Notes: generated from the letters alone by a model not told the origin. DNA of 17,645 bases from Candidatus Helarchaeota archaeon (GCA_016840125.1 JAEOSY010000246.1:1-17645), one strand, 5' to 3'. Positions 8,389-16,305 are shown, counted from the first letter of the stretch. Numbers and translations are program-made.

Positions 8389-9486
8389 ATGAATCTAGCA
8401 GAAGGTAACTTATACAATTCAGGGCTGGAGAAATTGAAAATGAATTCTAGGGATCTAACACTTTCAGCAATTGACGGTATTCCTGAAAAGATCCCATTTA
8501 ATCCATATATTATGCATCTTGCTGCCGTTTTTGCAGGGATTGAATATTCCCAAAAATTTTGTCAAAACGCAGTGGATTTAGCTAATGCTCAGATTAAGTG
8601 TGCTCAAGCGTTTGGGATTGACCATGTGAATGTTTCTACTGATGCCTTACGGGAAGCTAGTGCTTGGGGGGTTGAAATTGATTTTTCAGGTCATACCCCC
8701 GTTGCTAAAAAAGGGACCTATTTGGATTGGAAGGAATTCGATTCAATAGAAAACCCAAATCTTCTTGAATCCCCTCGTATTCAAAATCGTGCTGAAGCCG
8801 TAAATATTCTCAGAAAAAAAGCCCCAGACCAATGTGTAATAGGGTGGATCGAAGCGCCTTTCGCCGAGCTGTGTAGTATTTTTGATATGGTTGAAGTTAT
8901 CAAGATATGGATGCGAAAGGATTGGGATAAGATTTTCAAAAAGCTTCTGGAAAGAATCGTCCCAATTCAACTTGAGTTTGCCAAATTACAAATAGACGCA
9001 GGGGCGGATATTATTGGTGCAGGAGACTCTGCAATTTCTCAAATTGGACCGAAATGGTATAAAATCTCGACTTTAAATGAAACCAGAAAACTGTTTAAAA
9101 ACATTTCTAAACATGTGCCAGTTTTGTATCATTGTTGTGGAGATAATTCGCGGATAGATCAGGAGGGCAATGATATGTTACAACTACTTGTGAGTACAGG
9201 AGCAGCTATACTTGATATTGATTATCAAGTTGATTTAAAACTCGCGAAACAGAAAGTTGGTAAAAATTTATGTATTAGAGGTAATACTGATACAAGGATT
9301 CTTGGCAATTCCTCTATCAGTCAATTAACAGTAGAGGAATTGATTAGGCAAACCATCGAGGGGGGAAAGTCTGGTGGAAGATATATGTTTGCTGCGGGTT
9401 GTGAATGGCCATGGGCGCCAAAGGATGTAGCAATAAGGAATCTGCGTACCGCTAAAAAAGTAATAGAAAAGCTTGGAAATTATTAA
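8389..9486 (+). CDS. URO-D family methyltransferase-like protein with complete HxC...C zinc signature
   Basis: 365 residues, third URO-D family member. It has the likely zinc triad of the MtaA/MtbA type: H248 and C250 in YHCCGD, and C338 in AAGCEWPW. DAGADIIGAGDSA at 203-215 is the family's conserved strand before the SPxxY-like segment. The ATG at 8389 directly abuts the preceding stop (TAAATG). However, an internal ATG at 8440, preceded by GGAG nine bases upstream, gives the start MNSRDLTLSAIDG, which matches the typical family N-terminus, so the real start may be 8440 (348 residues). With all three classical ligands it is the best candidate here for the methyltransferase that moves the methyl group from the corrinoid to a thiol acceptor, but this is inference. 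It is the last gene of the operon; an intergenic region of 146 bases follows. Confidence 0.87.
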   Translation: MNLAEGNLYNSGLEKLKMNSRDLTLSAIDGIPEKIPFNPYIMHLAAVFAGIEYSQKFCQNAVDLANAQIKCAQAFGIDHVNVSTDALREASAWGVEIDFSGHTPVAKKGTYLDWKEFDSIENPNLLESPRIQNRAEAVNILRKKAPDQCVIGWIEAPFAELCSIFDMVEVIKIWMRKDWDKIFKKLLERIVPIQLEFAKLQIDAGADIIGAGDSAISQIGPKWYKISTLNETRKLFKNISKHVPVLYHCCGDNSRIDQEGNDMLQLLVSTGAAILDIDYQVDLKLAKQKVGKNLCIRGNTDTRILGNSSISQLTVEELIRQTIEGGKSGGRYMFAAGCEWPWAPKDVAIRNLRTAKKVIEKLGNY

Positions 9487-9586
9487 ATCACTTAGAATTA
9501 TTGTCGATTCTTTAATTAGATTAGTGAAAGAATAAGCAAGATTTACATTAAACATTAAAAAGTATGGTAAATTGTTAAGAAATAAA

Positions 9587-9594
9587 GATATAAT
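9587..9594 (+). promoter_or_regulatory. Candidate TATA box for the Cys/His-tail protein
   Basis: GATATAAT after an A-rich AAATAAA stretch, centred about 42 bases before the ATG at 9633. Initiation about 25 bases downstream would give a leader of about 18 bases containing GGTGGT at 9622-9627, six bases before the start codon. The surrounding region 9487-9632 holds no other gene I can support. Confidence 0.4.
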
Positions 9595-9632
9595 GATAGT
9601 TGTTTTTACTAATTATAGAGTGGTGGTAAAGG

Positions 9633-10136
9633 ATGTCAAAAGATCTTGAGGCGTTAAAAGTCCGGTTGTTAAAAATTGCTCAGCAGGAATCGCTCAAATT
9701 TGGGAAAGATGTATCAGAAGAAATGAAACGAAATATCAAACTTGAAAAGAATGACGGGGAGAAATGGGTAAAAATAATTTATATAGGAACGGAGATTAAA
9801 CGCAAATCCATTGATAAAGAAAGTTTCAAAGTTCTCTTAAGACAGATTGTTCCTGAAGGAGAATTACCTAAATTTGAGATATTTGAAAAAGATGATCACA
9901 TAAAATTACAATTTGATGAAGCAGAAGTTGCAAATAAAGTATATAACCACTATAATGGCTTCTTTTTTGGGAACTTGCAAGCTGATGTTGTGAATAATTA
10001 CCTAACGAAGTATATTAAAGAAATGTTAGACGAAGGCTGCGCGACTGGAGCCTGTGGTCATGATCATGCTGCAGATACCTCTTGTTCTGGAGGAAGCTGT
10101 GGCTGCGCACCGCTAGATGACTCGAAAGAAAAATAA
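9633..10136 (+). CDS. Small protein with Cys/His-rich C-terminal tail, probable metal binder
   Basis: 167 residues; I do not recognise the family. The first 130 residues are charged (many Lys and Glu), with predicted alternating helix and strand and no signal peptide or membrane segment. They are followed by a sharply different tail: C136, C141, H143, H145, C151, C156 and C158 in CATGACGHDH and CSGGSCGC, ending in an acidic and basic stub. Five Cys and two His in 23 residues point to Zn, Ni, Co or Fe-S binding, such as a metal chaperone or a metal-responsive protein. GGTGGT six bases upstream supports the ATG at 9633. It has its own promoter region and a strong hairpin right after it, so it is transcribed alone. 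It lies between the corrinoid operon and the catabolic genes, so a role in metal or cofactor supply is possible but unproven. Confidence 0.75.
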   Translation: MSKDLEALKVRLLKIAQQESLKFGKDVSEEMKRNIKLEKNDGEKWVKIIYIGTEIKRKSIDKESFKVLLRQIVPEGELPKFEIFEKDDHIKLQFDEAEVANKVYNHYNGFFFGNLQADVVNNYLTKYIKEMLDEGCATGACGHDHAADTSCSGGSCGCAPLDDSKEK

Positions 10137-10161
10137 GAGATTTCAACAGACTCTTATTTTT
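10129..10161 (+). terminator. Hairpin terminator after the Cys/His-tail gene
   Basis: AAAAATAAGAG at 10129-10139 and CTCTTATTTTT at 10151-10161 form a perfect 11-bp stem with an 11-base loop. T-rich sequence (TTTTTCCTCATTTTCTTTTT) covers the end of the stem and the bases after it. The stop codon TAA of the gene lies inside the left arm. It looks like an intrinsic terminator; the T-rich tract alone would also suit archaeal U-tract termination. Confidence 0.7.
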
Positions 10162-10196
10162 CCTCATTTTCTTTTTAAGCAACACTCACTTAAGGA

Positions 10197-10207
10197 ATAA
10201 AATAAAT
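10197..10207 (+). promoter_or_regulatory. Candidate TATA box for the dipeptidase operon
   Basis: ATAAAATAAAT lies after AAGGA, about 37 bases before the ATG at 10239, and just after the hairpin terminator. A start about 25 bases downstream would give a leader of about 12 bases. Weak, based only on position and base composition. Confidence 0.3.
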
Positions 10208-10238
10208 TGCATTAGCTCGTAAGTTCATAGGATTGAAA

Positions 10239-11288
10239 ATGAAGAAAAGGCACTTCACATATCCGGGCATGCCATCACCAGAGATAGTAAAATTTCATAA
10301 TAGCTGTGTTCTAATTGATTTACATGTAGATGCTTTATTAAGTTGGAAACTATTTCGTATCAACCTATGTCGCCAGCATACCAGCCCAAGTATGCTCCCG
10401 AGAGGTCTTTTATTTTTCCATGCAGATGTGCCCAGGCTTCGCATCGGAAATGTTAGTGGCGTTTTTTTAGGATTAGTCCCAAAGCCATTTGGCAGAAACG
10501 CATCTCATATTGATAAAATGATCAATGAAGCTGAGAAAATTACTCAAAAACTCCCTACGCTTTGCACTATGGCACGATCGGCAGAGGATATAGAGGGTGC
10601 AAAAAAACAGCGAAAAGTCGCCTTTTTATTAGGTATTGAAGGAGCTACGTGTTTCGATGGGGATCCAAGACGTGTTCGATACTATGCAAAGCGAGGAGTT
10701 CGCTATGTAGGCTTGGTTCACTTTAACGCCAACTTTGCAGCATCTCCTGGAATTGGTCTAGGCTCAAAAGGTGGAGGTTTAACTGCTCATGGGAAGATTG
10801 TTGTTGAGGAATGTCTTAGAAATAAAATAATTTTGGATCTTGCTCATATCTCCCCTGAAGGGTTTTTTAATGTGATAGATCTCCTCCCAGAAAAATATCC
10901 TGCGATTGTATCTCATGCAGGTATCAACAAAGCTCATAAACACAAGAGAAGCCTCAGTGATGATCAAGTACGGGCCTTGGCGGCGACTGGGGGAGTAGTC
11001 GGAGTGATGAATCAAGCCCTCTTCATTGGTGGTAACACAATGCAAGATTACATTGATCACGTCATGGCAGCTCGAGATATTGCCGGCTATAAGCATGTTG
11101 CTATCGGATCGGATTTTGATGGAGTAATTTTTCCCATGAAGGGATTAGAAGATGTTACCCGATTCCCATCATTAACGGCTGCTTTACTCGATGCGGGCTT
11201 GCCGAAAAACGAGGTGAAAGCAATTCTAGGAGAAAATATGCTCCGAGTATTAAGGGCAGTTCCGCCTAAATACCCCTTAAAAAAATAG
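10239..11288 (+). CDS. Membrane dipeptidase-like protein, peptidase family M19
   Basis: Binuclear zinc dipeptidase of the renal dipeptidase family (M19), which hydrolyses dipeptides and in prokaryotes often D-amino-acid-containing ones. About 349 residues, the usual length. Metal ligands are visible in order: HVD (H29, D31), GIEGA (E134), DLAHIS (H203), VSHAG (H226), and GSDFDG (D292). Other family marks are LVHFNAN after RGVRYVG, the LSDDQVRALAATGGVVG segment and the C-terminal GENMLRVL. It has no signal peptide, so it is cytoplasmic despite the family name. Start: the ATG at 10239 (MKKRHF) is preferred; an in-frame TTG at 10233 would add two residues. It heads the run that continues with the phosphodiesterase gene 28 bases downstream. 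Its physiological substrate, perhaps scavenged peptides, is not shown by the sequence. Confidence 0.9.
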   Translation: MKKRHFTYPGMPSPEIVKFHNSCVLIDLHVDALLSWKLFRINLCRQHTSPSMLPRGLLFFHADVPRLRIGNVSGVFLGLVPKPFGRNASHIDKMINEAEKITQKLPTLCTMARSAEDIEGAKKQRKVAFLLGIEGATCFDGDPRRVRYYAKRGVRYVGLVHFNANFAASPGIGLGSKGGGLTAHGKIVVEECLRNKIILDLAHISPEGFFNVIDLLPEKYPAIVSHAGINKAHKHKRSLSDDQVRALAATGGVVGVMNQALFIGGNTMQDYIDHVMAARDIAGYKHVAIGSDFDGVIFPMKGLEDVTRFPSLTAALLDAGLPKNEVKAILGENMLRVLRAVPPKYPLKK

Positions 11289-11316
11289 AGAGGATTATTG
11301 AAGGGCGACAATTTCT

Positions 11317-12849
11317 ATGACAGAAATCTACTGGTTTAGTAAGAAGCAAGGAAAGAAATGGCTATGTATCTTTCTTGCGGTTTTTGTGAATTTAGCATTT
11401 ATCTTAGGCATTTTACTAGGCCTTGAATCCTTATGGGGGGAAATGAATTATTATATCGGAGATGCAATTGGTGCCGAATTTAATTATTCCCTTATCTTAA
11501 TCTTATTGATACTACTTCCTATGATTTATTGTGGAATTTTAGTTATACATAATATTCGTAGACTTATCAAAATAGACCGAATTACACCAAATTTAGCCCA
11601 CAAAATCGCCTCAATTGCTTTACTTGTTTTGTTTGACCTAATCATAATTATATTAATTGTCCTCTTTGGTAAAGATGCGGTTAATGTAAGTTCGATGTTT
11701 GAGAATATCAGCATATTTCTGTATCTGGCAGTTTTTATTGGACTTTTTATTTCACTGTATGCCATATTAGATAAGCTGAAGAGGAGCATGAAACATCCCG
11801 GAAACGGTGGGAAAAATAAGAGGGGGAAAGCAAGCTTAATTATCGCCACAATATGTATTGGATATTTAGCTGGTTTTAGCTTACCTTTTTTATTTCCAGC
11901 AGTCAATGTAATAAGTGGAAATCTACCCACGAAACCAAAGATTATTGCACATCGAGGTGCTGCACATATCGCTCCAGAAAATACAATTATAGCTGGTCAA
12001 GTGGCAGTAACCCTATCAGTAGATGGATGGGAGATTGATGTGCAAGTATCACGAGACGGAATTCCCTTTATAATACATGATGATACTTTGAAGCGTACCA
12101 CCAATGTCTCTGAAGAGTTTCCAGGTCGTGAAAACGAGCACTCATCGAACTTCACTTGGGCAGAGTTACAACGGCTTAACGCGGGTAGTTGGTTTGTCAA
12201 TAAAGATCCCTATAGAGCTATAGCAAAAGGGCTTGTTACACAGGAACAAATTGCTTTATTTCATACTGCAACCATTCCTAGTTTAGAAGAAGCCGTAAAT
12301 TTTACTCGTGATAATGGTATTCTCTTAGATGTCGATTTCAAGGGAATACCCAGCTGGCATCCAAATTATACCACCTATTTCAATATTTGTCTGTCAGTAT
12401 TAAAAGCCGGAGGCATTGATGATCAGATTTGGATCGCCACCGGGAACACTAATTGGCTCAACCAAACTCAGATTGAGGCGCCTAACATGACAACTGCGTT
12501 AAGTATTGAATACCCAGATTTAGTTTCGGTGAGTGATTTCCTGACAACTGGTTATAATATAACAAATATGCATCATGGACTACCATATGATTTAATGCGG
12601 TCTTATGTGGCTGCGGGAGTTCCAATAAATATGTGGACTATCGATAGTATATGGCGGTTTAGTCAGCTATGGTGTCTAGGAATAACTTTTGTAGTAACAA
12701 ACGAGCCGCACAAGTTTGTTGGGTTGCTTCAGCCAAATTGGTATTTGCATACTGAAATTTACACGCTATTTTGGATCGTAATATACCTCCTTGGACTATC
12801 TTTTATAGCAGTGCTCAAATATGGCTCCAAGACTAAACCAACAAGCTAA
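11317..12849 (+). CDS. Membrane-anchored glycerophosphodiester phosphodiesterase
   Basis: 510 residues: five N-terminal membrane helices (about 15-38, 58-78, 95-117, 131-151, 172-195), a GDPD domain (about 207-470) and a sixth helix (about 481-501). The domain has AHRGA at 211-215, PENT at 220-223, the metal-binding pair E239 and D241, HDDTLKRTT at 254-262 (H212 and H254 are the expected acid/base pair), LDVDFK at 337-342 and MWTIDS near 439. Basic residues in the first, third and fifth soluble segments and at the C-terminus place the catalytic domain outside the cell, in line with six N-x-S/T sequons between 263 and 414. Known members split glycerophosphodiesters into glycerol 3-phosphate and an alcohol. 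It is probably co-transcribed with the dipeptidase 28 bases before and the dehydratase 23 bases after. Confidence 0.88.
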   Translation: MTEIYWFSKKQGKKWLCIFLAVFVNLAFILGILLGLESLWGEMNYYIGDAIGAEFNYSLILILLILLPMIYCGILVIHNIRRLIKIDRITPNLAHKIASIALLVLFDLIIIILIVLFGKDAVNVSSMFENISIFLYLAVFIGLFISLYAILDKLKRSMKHPGNGGKNKRGKASLIIATICIGYLAGFSLPFLFPAVNVISGNLPTKPKIIAHRGAAHIAPENTIIAGQVAVTLSVDGWEIDVQVSRDGIPFIIHDDTLKRTTNVSEEFPGRENEHSSNFTWAELQRLNAGSWFVNKDPYRAIAKGLVTQEQIALFHTATIPSLEEAVNFTRDNGILLDVDFKGIPSWHPNYTTYFNICLSVLKAGGIDDQIWIATGNTNWLNQTQIEAPNMTTALSIEYPDLVSVSDFLTTGYNITNMHHGLPYDLMRSYVAAGVPINMWTIDSIWRFSQLWCLGITFVVTNEPHKFVGLLQPNWYLHTEIYTLFWIVIYLLGLSFIAVLKYGSKTKPTS

Positions 12850-12872
12850 GGATTTTTCATAAAGGGATTTGT

Positions 12873-14528
12873 ATGGTGAAACAGGTAGAAGAAAATCTCG
12901 ATCCGAGAAAGGCTTATGCTCGAGCCCTTTACCGTTCGGTCGGATTTACAGATGAAGATTTACAAAAACCGCTAGTCGCAGTTGTGAACTCGTGGAGTGA
13001 GTATACGCCCGGACATGTACATTTACGTCAGTTAGCAGAATATGTGAAGAGAGGGATTCGGGAAGCGGGTGGGATGCCCGCGGAATTTAACACAATTGCA
13101 GCTTGTGATGGTATCTGCCAAGGGGAAGGAATGCACTATATCTTGCCGTCTCGCGAGATAATAGCTGCTTCTGTGGAGATGATGGTAAAAGCGCACTCTG
13201 CACAAGCAATGGTTATGCTTTGCTCTTGTGATAAAATTGTTCCGGGGATGTTGCTTGCTGCAGTCCGTTGCGATATTCCGACGATTTTTCTAACCGGAGG
13301 AATCATGGATCCGAAGCGGATTGGCGAAAAAATAATGGTTACAAGTGACATTAAGGAGGCCATCGGGGCTTACAACTCGGGACTTATTTCGAAAGAGGAA
13401 TTTTACAGACTAGAATCAGAAATTTGTTGTAGCTATGGAACCTGCAATATGATGGGCACTGCTGTGACGATGAGTTGTTTAGTGGAGACGTTAGGTTTAT
13501 CGTTACCTCGAACCGCAACTTTTTCTGCAACCTCCTCCGAGCATCCGGACCTTGCTCATCAAACAGGCACGCGGATTATGGATCTTCTTGAAGAAAATGT
13601 TACCGCAACCCAAATTATCACAGCTAAATCTATAGAAAATGCGTGTCGAATGGGTTTAGCGGTTGGTGGATCATCAAACATGGTTCTGCATATGTGTGCC
13701 TTAGCAGCTGAATTAGGAATTAAATTAATTATGGATGATTTTGAGAATCTTAGCCGTACTACACCTCTCCTTGCCAAGTTTAAACCAGCGTCGGACTTAA
13801 CCATAACTGATTTCCACACGGCAGGGGGCGTTTATGGGGTTTTGACACAATTAGAAAAAGCCTTGCATTTAGACTATCCGACTGTCACAGGAAAGACGAT
13901 GCGAGAAAACCTAAAGACCGTAAAAAATGTTGATGCAAAAATTATTCACCCCGTTTCTAATCCCTTAGCAGTAGAGGGTGGTTTAGCAATACTAAAAGGT
14001 TCTTTGGCACCGGAAGGAGCTTTAGTCAAGCAAAGTGCAGTGCATCCAGATATGCTCGTGCATGAAGGACCAGCTAAAATTTTCGAGAGTGAAGAAGAAG
14101 TAAAGAACGCGCTCATGGATAAATCTATAGAAAAAGGTGATGTTTTAGTGATCCGAAACGAAGGGCCTAAAGGCGGTCCAGGCATGCGCGAACTTTCGCT
14201 CCCTGCAGCTATCTTATTTGGTATGGGATTGGGGGATTCTGTCGCAATGGTTACTGATGGACGATATTCTGGTGCCACCCGGGGACCTTGTATTGGGCAT
14301 GTGTGCCCTGAATCAGCAGATGGAGGACCAATCGCGATTGTTAAGAATGGGGACCATATTCTCATCGATATTCCTCATAGGAAGTTAGATTTAGTTTCTA
14401 TTGATGAGGCTGAAATCCAATCTCGTTTGAGACGTTGGAAAAAACCTGAAAAAAAAATACAGAAAGGCTTCCTCGCCTATTACGCCGAACATGTATCCTC
14501 CGCACGATATGGTGCAATTTTAGAATAA
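12873..14528 (+). CDS. IlvD/Edd family dehydratase (dihydroxy-acid or sugar-acid dehydratase)
   Basis: 551 residues, full length for the family; such enzymes dehydrate 2,3-dihydroxy acids or sugar acids to 2-keto acids with an Fe-S cluster and Mg. Landmarks: [11 protein letters not shown] at 41-51, [12 protein letters not shown] at 76-87, LPSRE at 91-95, [10 protein letters not shown] at 117-126 (C119 cluster ligand, K121 the Lys after Asp), [13 protein letters not shown] at 185-197 (C191 cluster ligand), [10 protein letters not shown] at 431-440 and [11 protein letters not shown] at 461-471. The PCN Cys of [2Fe-2S] members is replaced by PGH, as in some anaerobe enzymes, and C78 could serve instead. 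The GTCNMMGTA form departs from the standard GSCSGMF of IlvD and resembles sugar-acid dehydratases, so I do not assign ilvD. No other branched-chain amino acid gene is nearby. AAGGGAT precedes the ATG; the AOR gene follows after 59 bases. Confidence 0.85.
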   Translation: MVKQVEENLDPRKAYARALYRSVGFTDEDLQKPLVAVVNSWSEYTPGHVHLRQLAEYVKRGIREAGGMPAEFNTIAACDGICQGEGMHYILPSREIIAASVEMMVKAHSAQAMVMLCSCDKIVPGMLLAAVRCDIPTIFLTGGIMDPKRIGEKIMVTSDIKEAIGAYNSGLISKEEFYRLESEICCSYGTCNMMGTAVTMSCLVETLGLSLPRTATFSATSSEHPDLAHQTGTRIMDLLEENVTATQIITAKSIENACRMGLAVGGSSNMVLHMCALAAELGIKLIMDDFENLSRTTPLLAKFKPASDLTITDFHTAGGVYGVLTQLEKALHLDYPTVTGKTMRENLKTVKNVDAKIIHPVSNPLAVEGGLAILKGSLAPEGALVKQSAVHPDMLVHEGPAKIFESEEEVKNALMDKSIEKGDVLVIRNEGPKGGPGMRELSLPAAILFGMGLGDSVAMVTDGRYSGATRGPCIGHVCPESADGGPIAIVKNGDHILIDIPHRKLDLVSIDEAEIQSRLRRWKKPEKKIQKGFLAYYAEHVSSARYGAILE

Positions 14529-14548
14529 AATAAAAATGACAAATAGAG

Positions 14549-14562
14549 GTTAATTAATTAAC
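14549..14562. promoter_or_regulatory. 14-bp perfect palindrome upstream of the AOR gene
   Basis: GTTAATTAATTAAC is a perfect palindrome centred about 32 bases before the ATG at 14588, inside the 59-base gap after the dehydratase stop. It could be an AT-rich promoter element giving the AOR gene its own transcript, or an operator half-site pair. AT-rich palindromes also occur by chance. Confidence 0.3.
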
Positions 14563-14587
14563 AAAAGCATGATTGGAGCTGAGTAAA

Positions 14588-16303
14588 ATGGCAAAGCTAT
14601 TACGAATTAACATGAGAAAGAAGTCCCATAAGTTTGAACCACTAAAATCTGATTATACCAAGTTAGCAGGACGGGCATTAACTAGTAAGATAGTCCTTGA
14701 CGAAGTAGATCCAACCTGTAATCCAATAGGTCCGAAAAATAAGGTTATATTTGCAAATGGTATATTTGTTGGAACTTCCTTCCCTTGTCCAGGGCGATTG
14801 TCCGTGGGGGCGAAGAGTCCTTTGACTGGAGGGATTAAAGAAAGTAATGCAGGTGGAATTGCGGCAACGCGAATGGGTCAATTAGGGATCCGGGCAATAG
14901 TAGTAGAAGAAATTCCAGAAGAAGAGGATCTCTATACATTAGTGATCTCGAACGACAAAGTGAAATTTGAGAGAAACCCAGAATTGAAAGGAAAGGGAAA
15001 TTATGAAGCCGTTGCTAAGCTCATGGAAAAGTGGGGTGAAAAAATTGCCATAATATCCATTGGGCCTGCGGGTGAACAAAAACTAGCGGCTGCAACGGTC
15101 GCTGTGACCGATTTATTTGGACATCCTGCACGCCATGCAGGGCGGGGTGGAATGGGTGCCGTTTTAGGGAGTAAGGGCATTAAAGCAATAATACTGCCAA
15201 AACCATCAAAGTTCGATTACGACCCCATCAAAAATAAAGAGGAATTTAAGAAACTTACCACTGAATATAACAAGATCCTCATTCCAAAAAAACGGGGCTT
15301 GACCGTCTATGGAACGTCAGCCTTAGTTCGTATTGCGAATGAAATAGGGGGGCTTCCCACAAAGAATTTTAGAATGGGAAACTTTGATCAAATGGAAAAT
15401 ATTAGCGGTGAAACAATTTACAACACAATAACCAGCAGAGGCGGGCGACCAACGGAAGCATGTAGTCCCGGCTGTGTAATTCGCTGTTCAAACATGTATG
15501 TCGATAAAGATGGGAACTATTTGACCTCGGGGTTCGAATATGAAACGATTGTTTTGAATGGATCAAATCTTCTCATTGGTGATTTGGATACAGTTGCGCG
15601 AATTGATCGCACCTGTGATGATATGGGCGTAGATACCATTGAGATGGGGAATGCGATGGCGGTTGCGATGGAGGCTGGAATGGTTGAGTGGGGTGACGGA
15701 GAGGGTGTATTAGAGTTGTTACGAGGCATTGGAGAAGGTTCCATGAATAGTAAGATTGTAGCCTCGGGTGCCACTACCGCGGGAAAAGTAATTGGAGTGC
15801 GGCGAGTTACTCAATGCATGGGACAAGGTTTCCCAGCCTATGACCCCCGAGTGTTTAAGGGAATGGGTGCAACCTATGCAACTTCTCCAATGGGTGCCGA
15901 TCATACTTCAGGTCCGGCGATCCCTGGTCGAATCGGATGGGATACTGCCAATCCTGAAAGTTACGGGGATTTGAAGGAATCCAAAGGGAAAATCAAATTA
16001 GGGCGAGAGCTTGAAATAATTGTTTCCCTTTGTGATGCTTTCGGTTTCTGTTACTTTGTCTGGCCTGATTTAGATTTTCTTGCTAAAGCCATCAACGCTA
16101 GATATGGCTGGAACTTCGACTTTGATAAGTTGATTAGTTACGGAAAAATGGTCTTACTAAATGAACATGAATTCAATGCACGTGCGGGTATTCCTCAAAA
16201 TGCATCAATGCCTTCGTTCTTTTATGATGAAGAACTACCTCCAACTAACCAAAAGTTCGATTTAAAACCCGAAAAATTAAAGGAAATCATCAATTATTTT
16301 TAG
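14588..16303 (+). CDS. Aldehyde:ferredoxin oxidoreductase family protein (tungstopterin)
   Basis: 571 residues; this family oxidises aldehydes to acids with ferredoxin using a W-bis-pterin and a [4Fe-4S] cluster. The N-terminal domain shows CPGRLSVGAKSPLTGGIKES near 67-86 and HPARHAGRGGMGAVLGSKG near 179-197, the classic pterin-binding segments. Cluster ligands are C292, C296 and C300 in CSPGCVIRC plus C488 in DAFGFC. The spacing is CX3CX3C, not the CX2CX3C of Pyrococcus AOR, so it belongs to a divergent subgroup. GADHT with H439 matches the conserved active-site region. Start: the ATG at 14588 follows GGAG by 9 bases; an in-frame TTG at 14573 would swallow that site. No pterin or tungsten cofactor gene is adjacent. 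With the dehydratase just upstream it may oxidise a sugar-derived aldehyde, but the substrate is open. Confidence 0.93.
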   Translation: MAKLLRINMRKKSHKFEPLKSDYTKLAGRALTSKIVLDEVDPTCNPIGPKNKVIFANGIFVGTSFPCPGRLSVGAKSPLTGGIKESNAGGIAATRMGQLGIRAIVVEEIPEEEDLYTLVISNDKVKFERNPELKGKGNYEAVAKLMEKWGEKIAIISIGPAGEQKLAAATVAVTDLFGHPARHAGRGGMGAVLGSKGIKAIILPKPSKFDYDPIKNKEEFKKLTTEYNKILIPKKRGLTVYGTSALVRIANEIGGLPTKNFRMGNFDQMENISGETIYNTITSRGGRPTEACSPGCVIRCSNMYVDKDGNYLTSGFEYETIVLNGSNLLIGDLDTVARIDRTCDDMGVDTIEMGNAMAVAMEAGMVEWGDGEGVLELLRGIGEGSMNSKIVASGATTAGKVIGVRRVTQCMGQGFPAYDPRVFKGMGATYATSPMGADHTSGPAIPGRIGWDTANPESYGDLKESKGKIKLGRELEIIVSLCDAFGFCYFVWPDLDFLAKAINARYGWNFDFDKLISYGKMVLLNEHEFNARAGIPQNASMPSFFYDEELPPTNQKFDLKPEKLKEIINYF

Positions 16304-16305
16304 CT

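Noticed and set aside
2607..9486. The three URO-D proteins as haem-pathway uroporphyrinogen decarboxylases (HemE)
   Set aside because: They carry the HxCG metal motif of corrinoid methyltransferases, two adjoin a corrinoid carrier, and no haem gene is nearby.
9494..9511. Possible terminator hairpin (AGAAT/ATTCT) after the corrinoid operon
   Set aside because: The stem is only 5 bp and A/T-rich, which is expected by chance in this composition.
9487..9632. Possible riboswitch (for example cobalamin) or small RNA in the largest intergenic gap
   Set aside because: The region is AT-rich with no convincing stems or conserved B12-box-like sequence; only a promoter and a ribosome binding site are supported.
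13946..14365. Long open frame on the minus strand opposite the dehydratase gene
   Set aside because: It lies wholly inside the IlvD/Edd coding region, has no start context and its translation shows no family features. The same holds for other antisense frames, for example 765-1070 and 11526-11930.
12873..14528. Firm assignment as ilvD
   Set aside because: The cluster motifs depart from standard DHAD and there is no branched-chain amino acid gene in the neighbourhood; the family-level call is safer.
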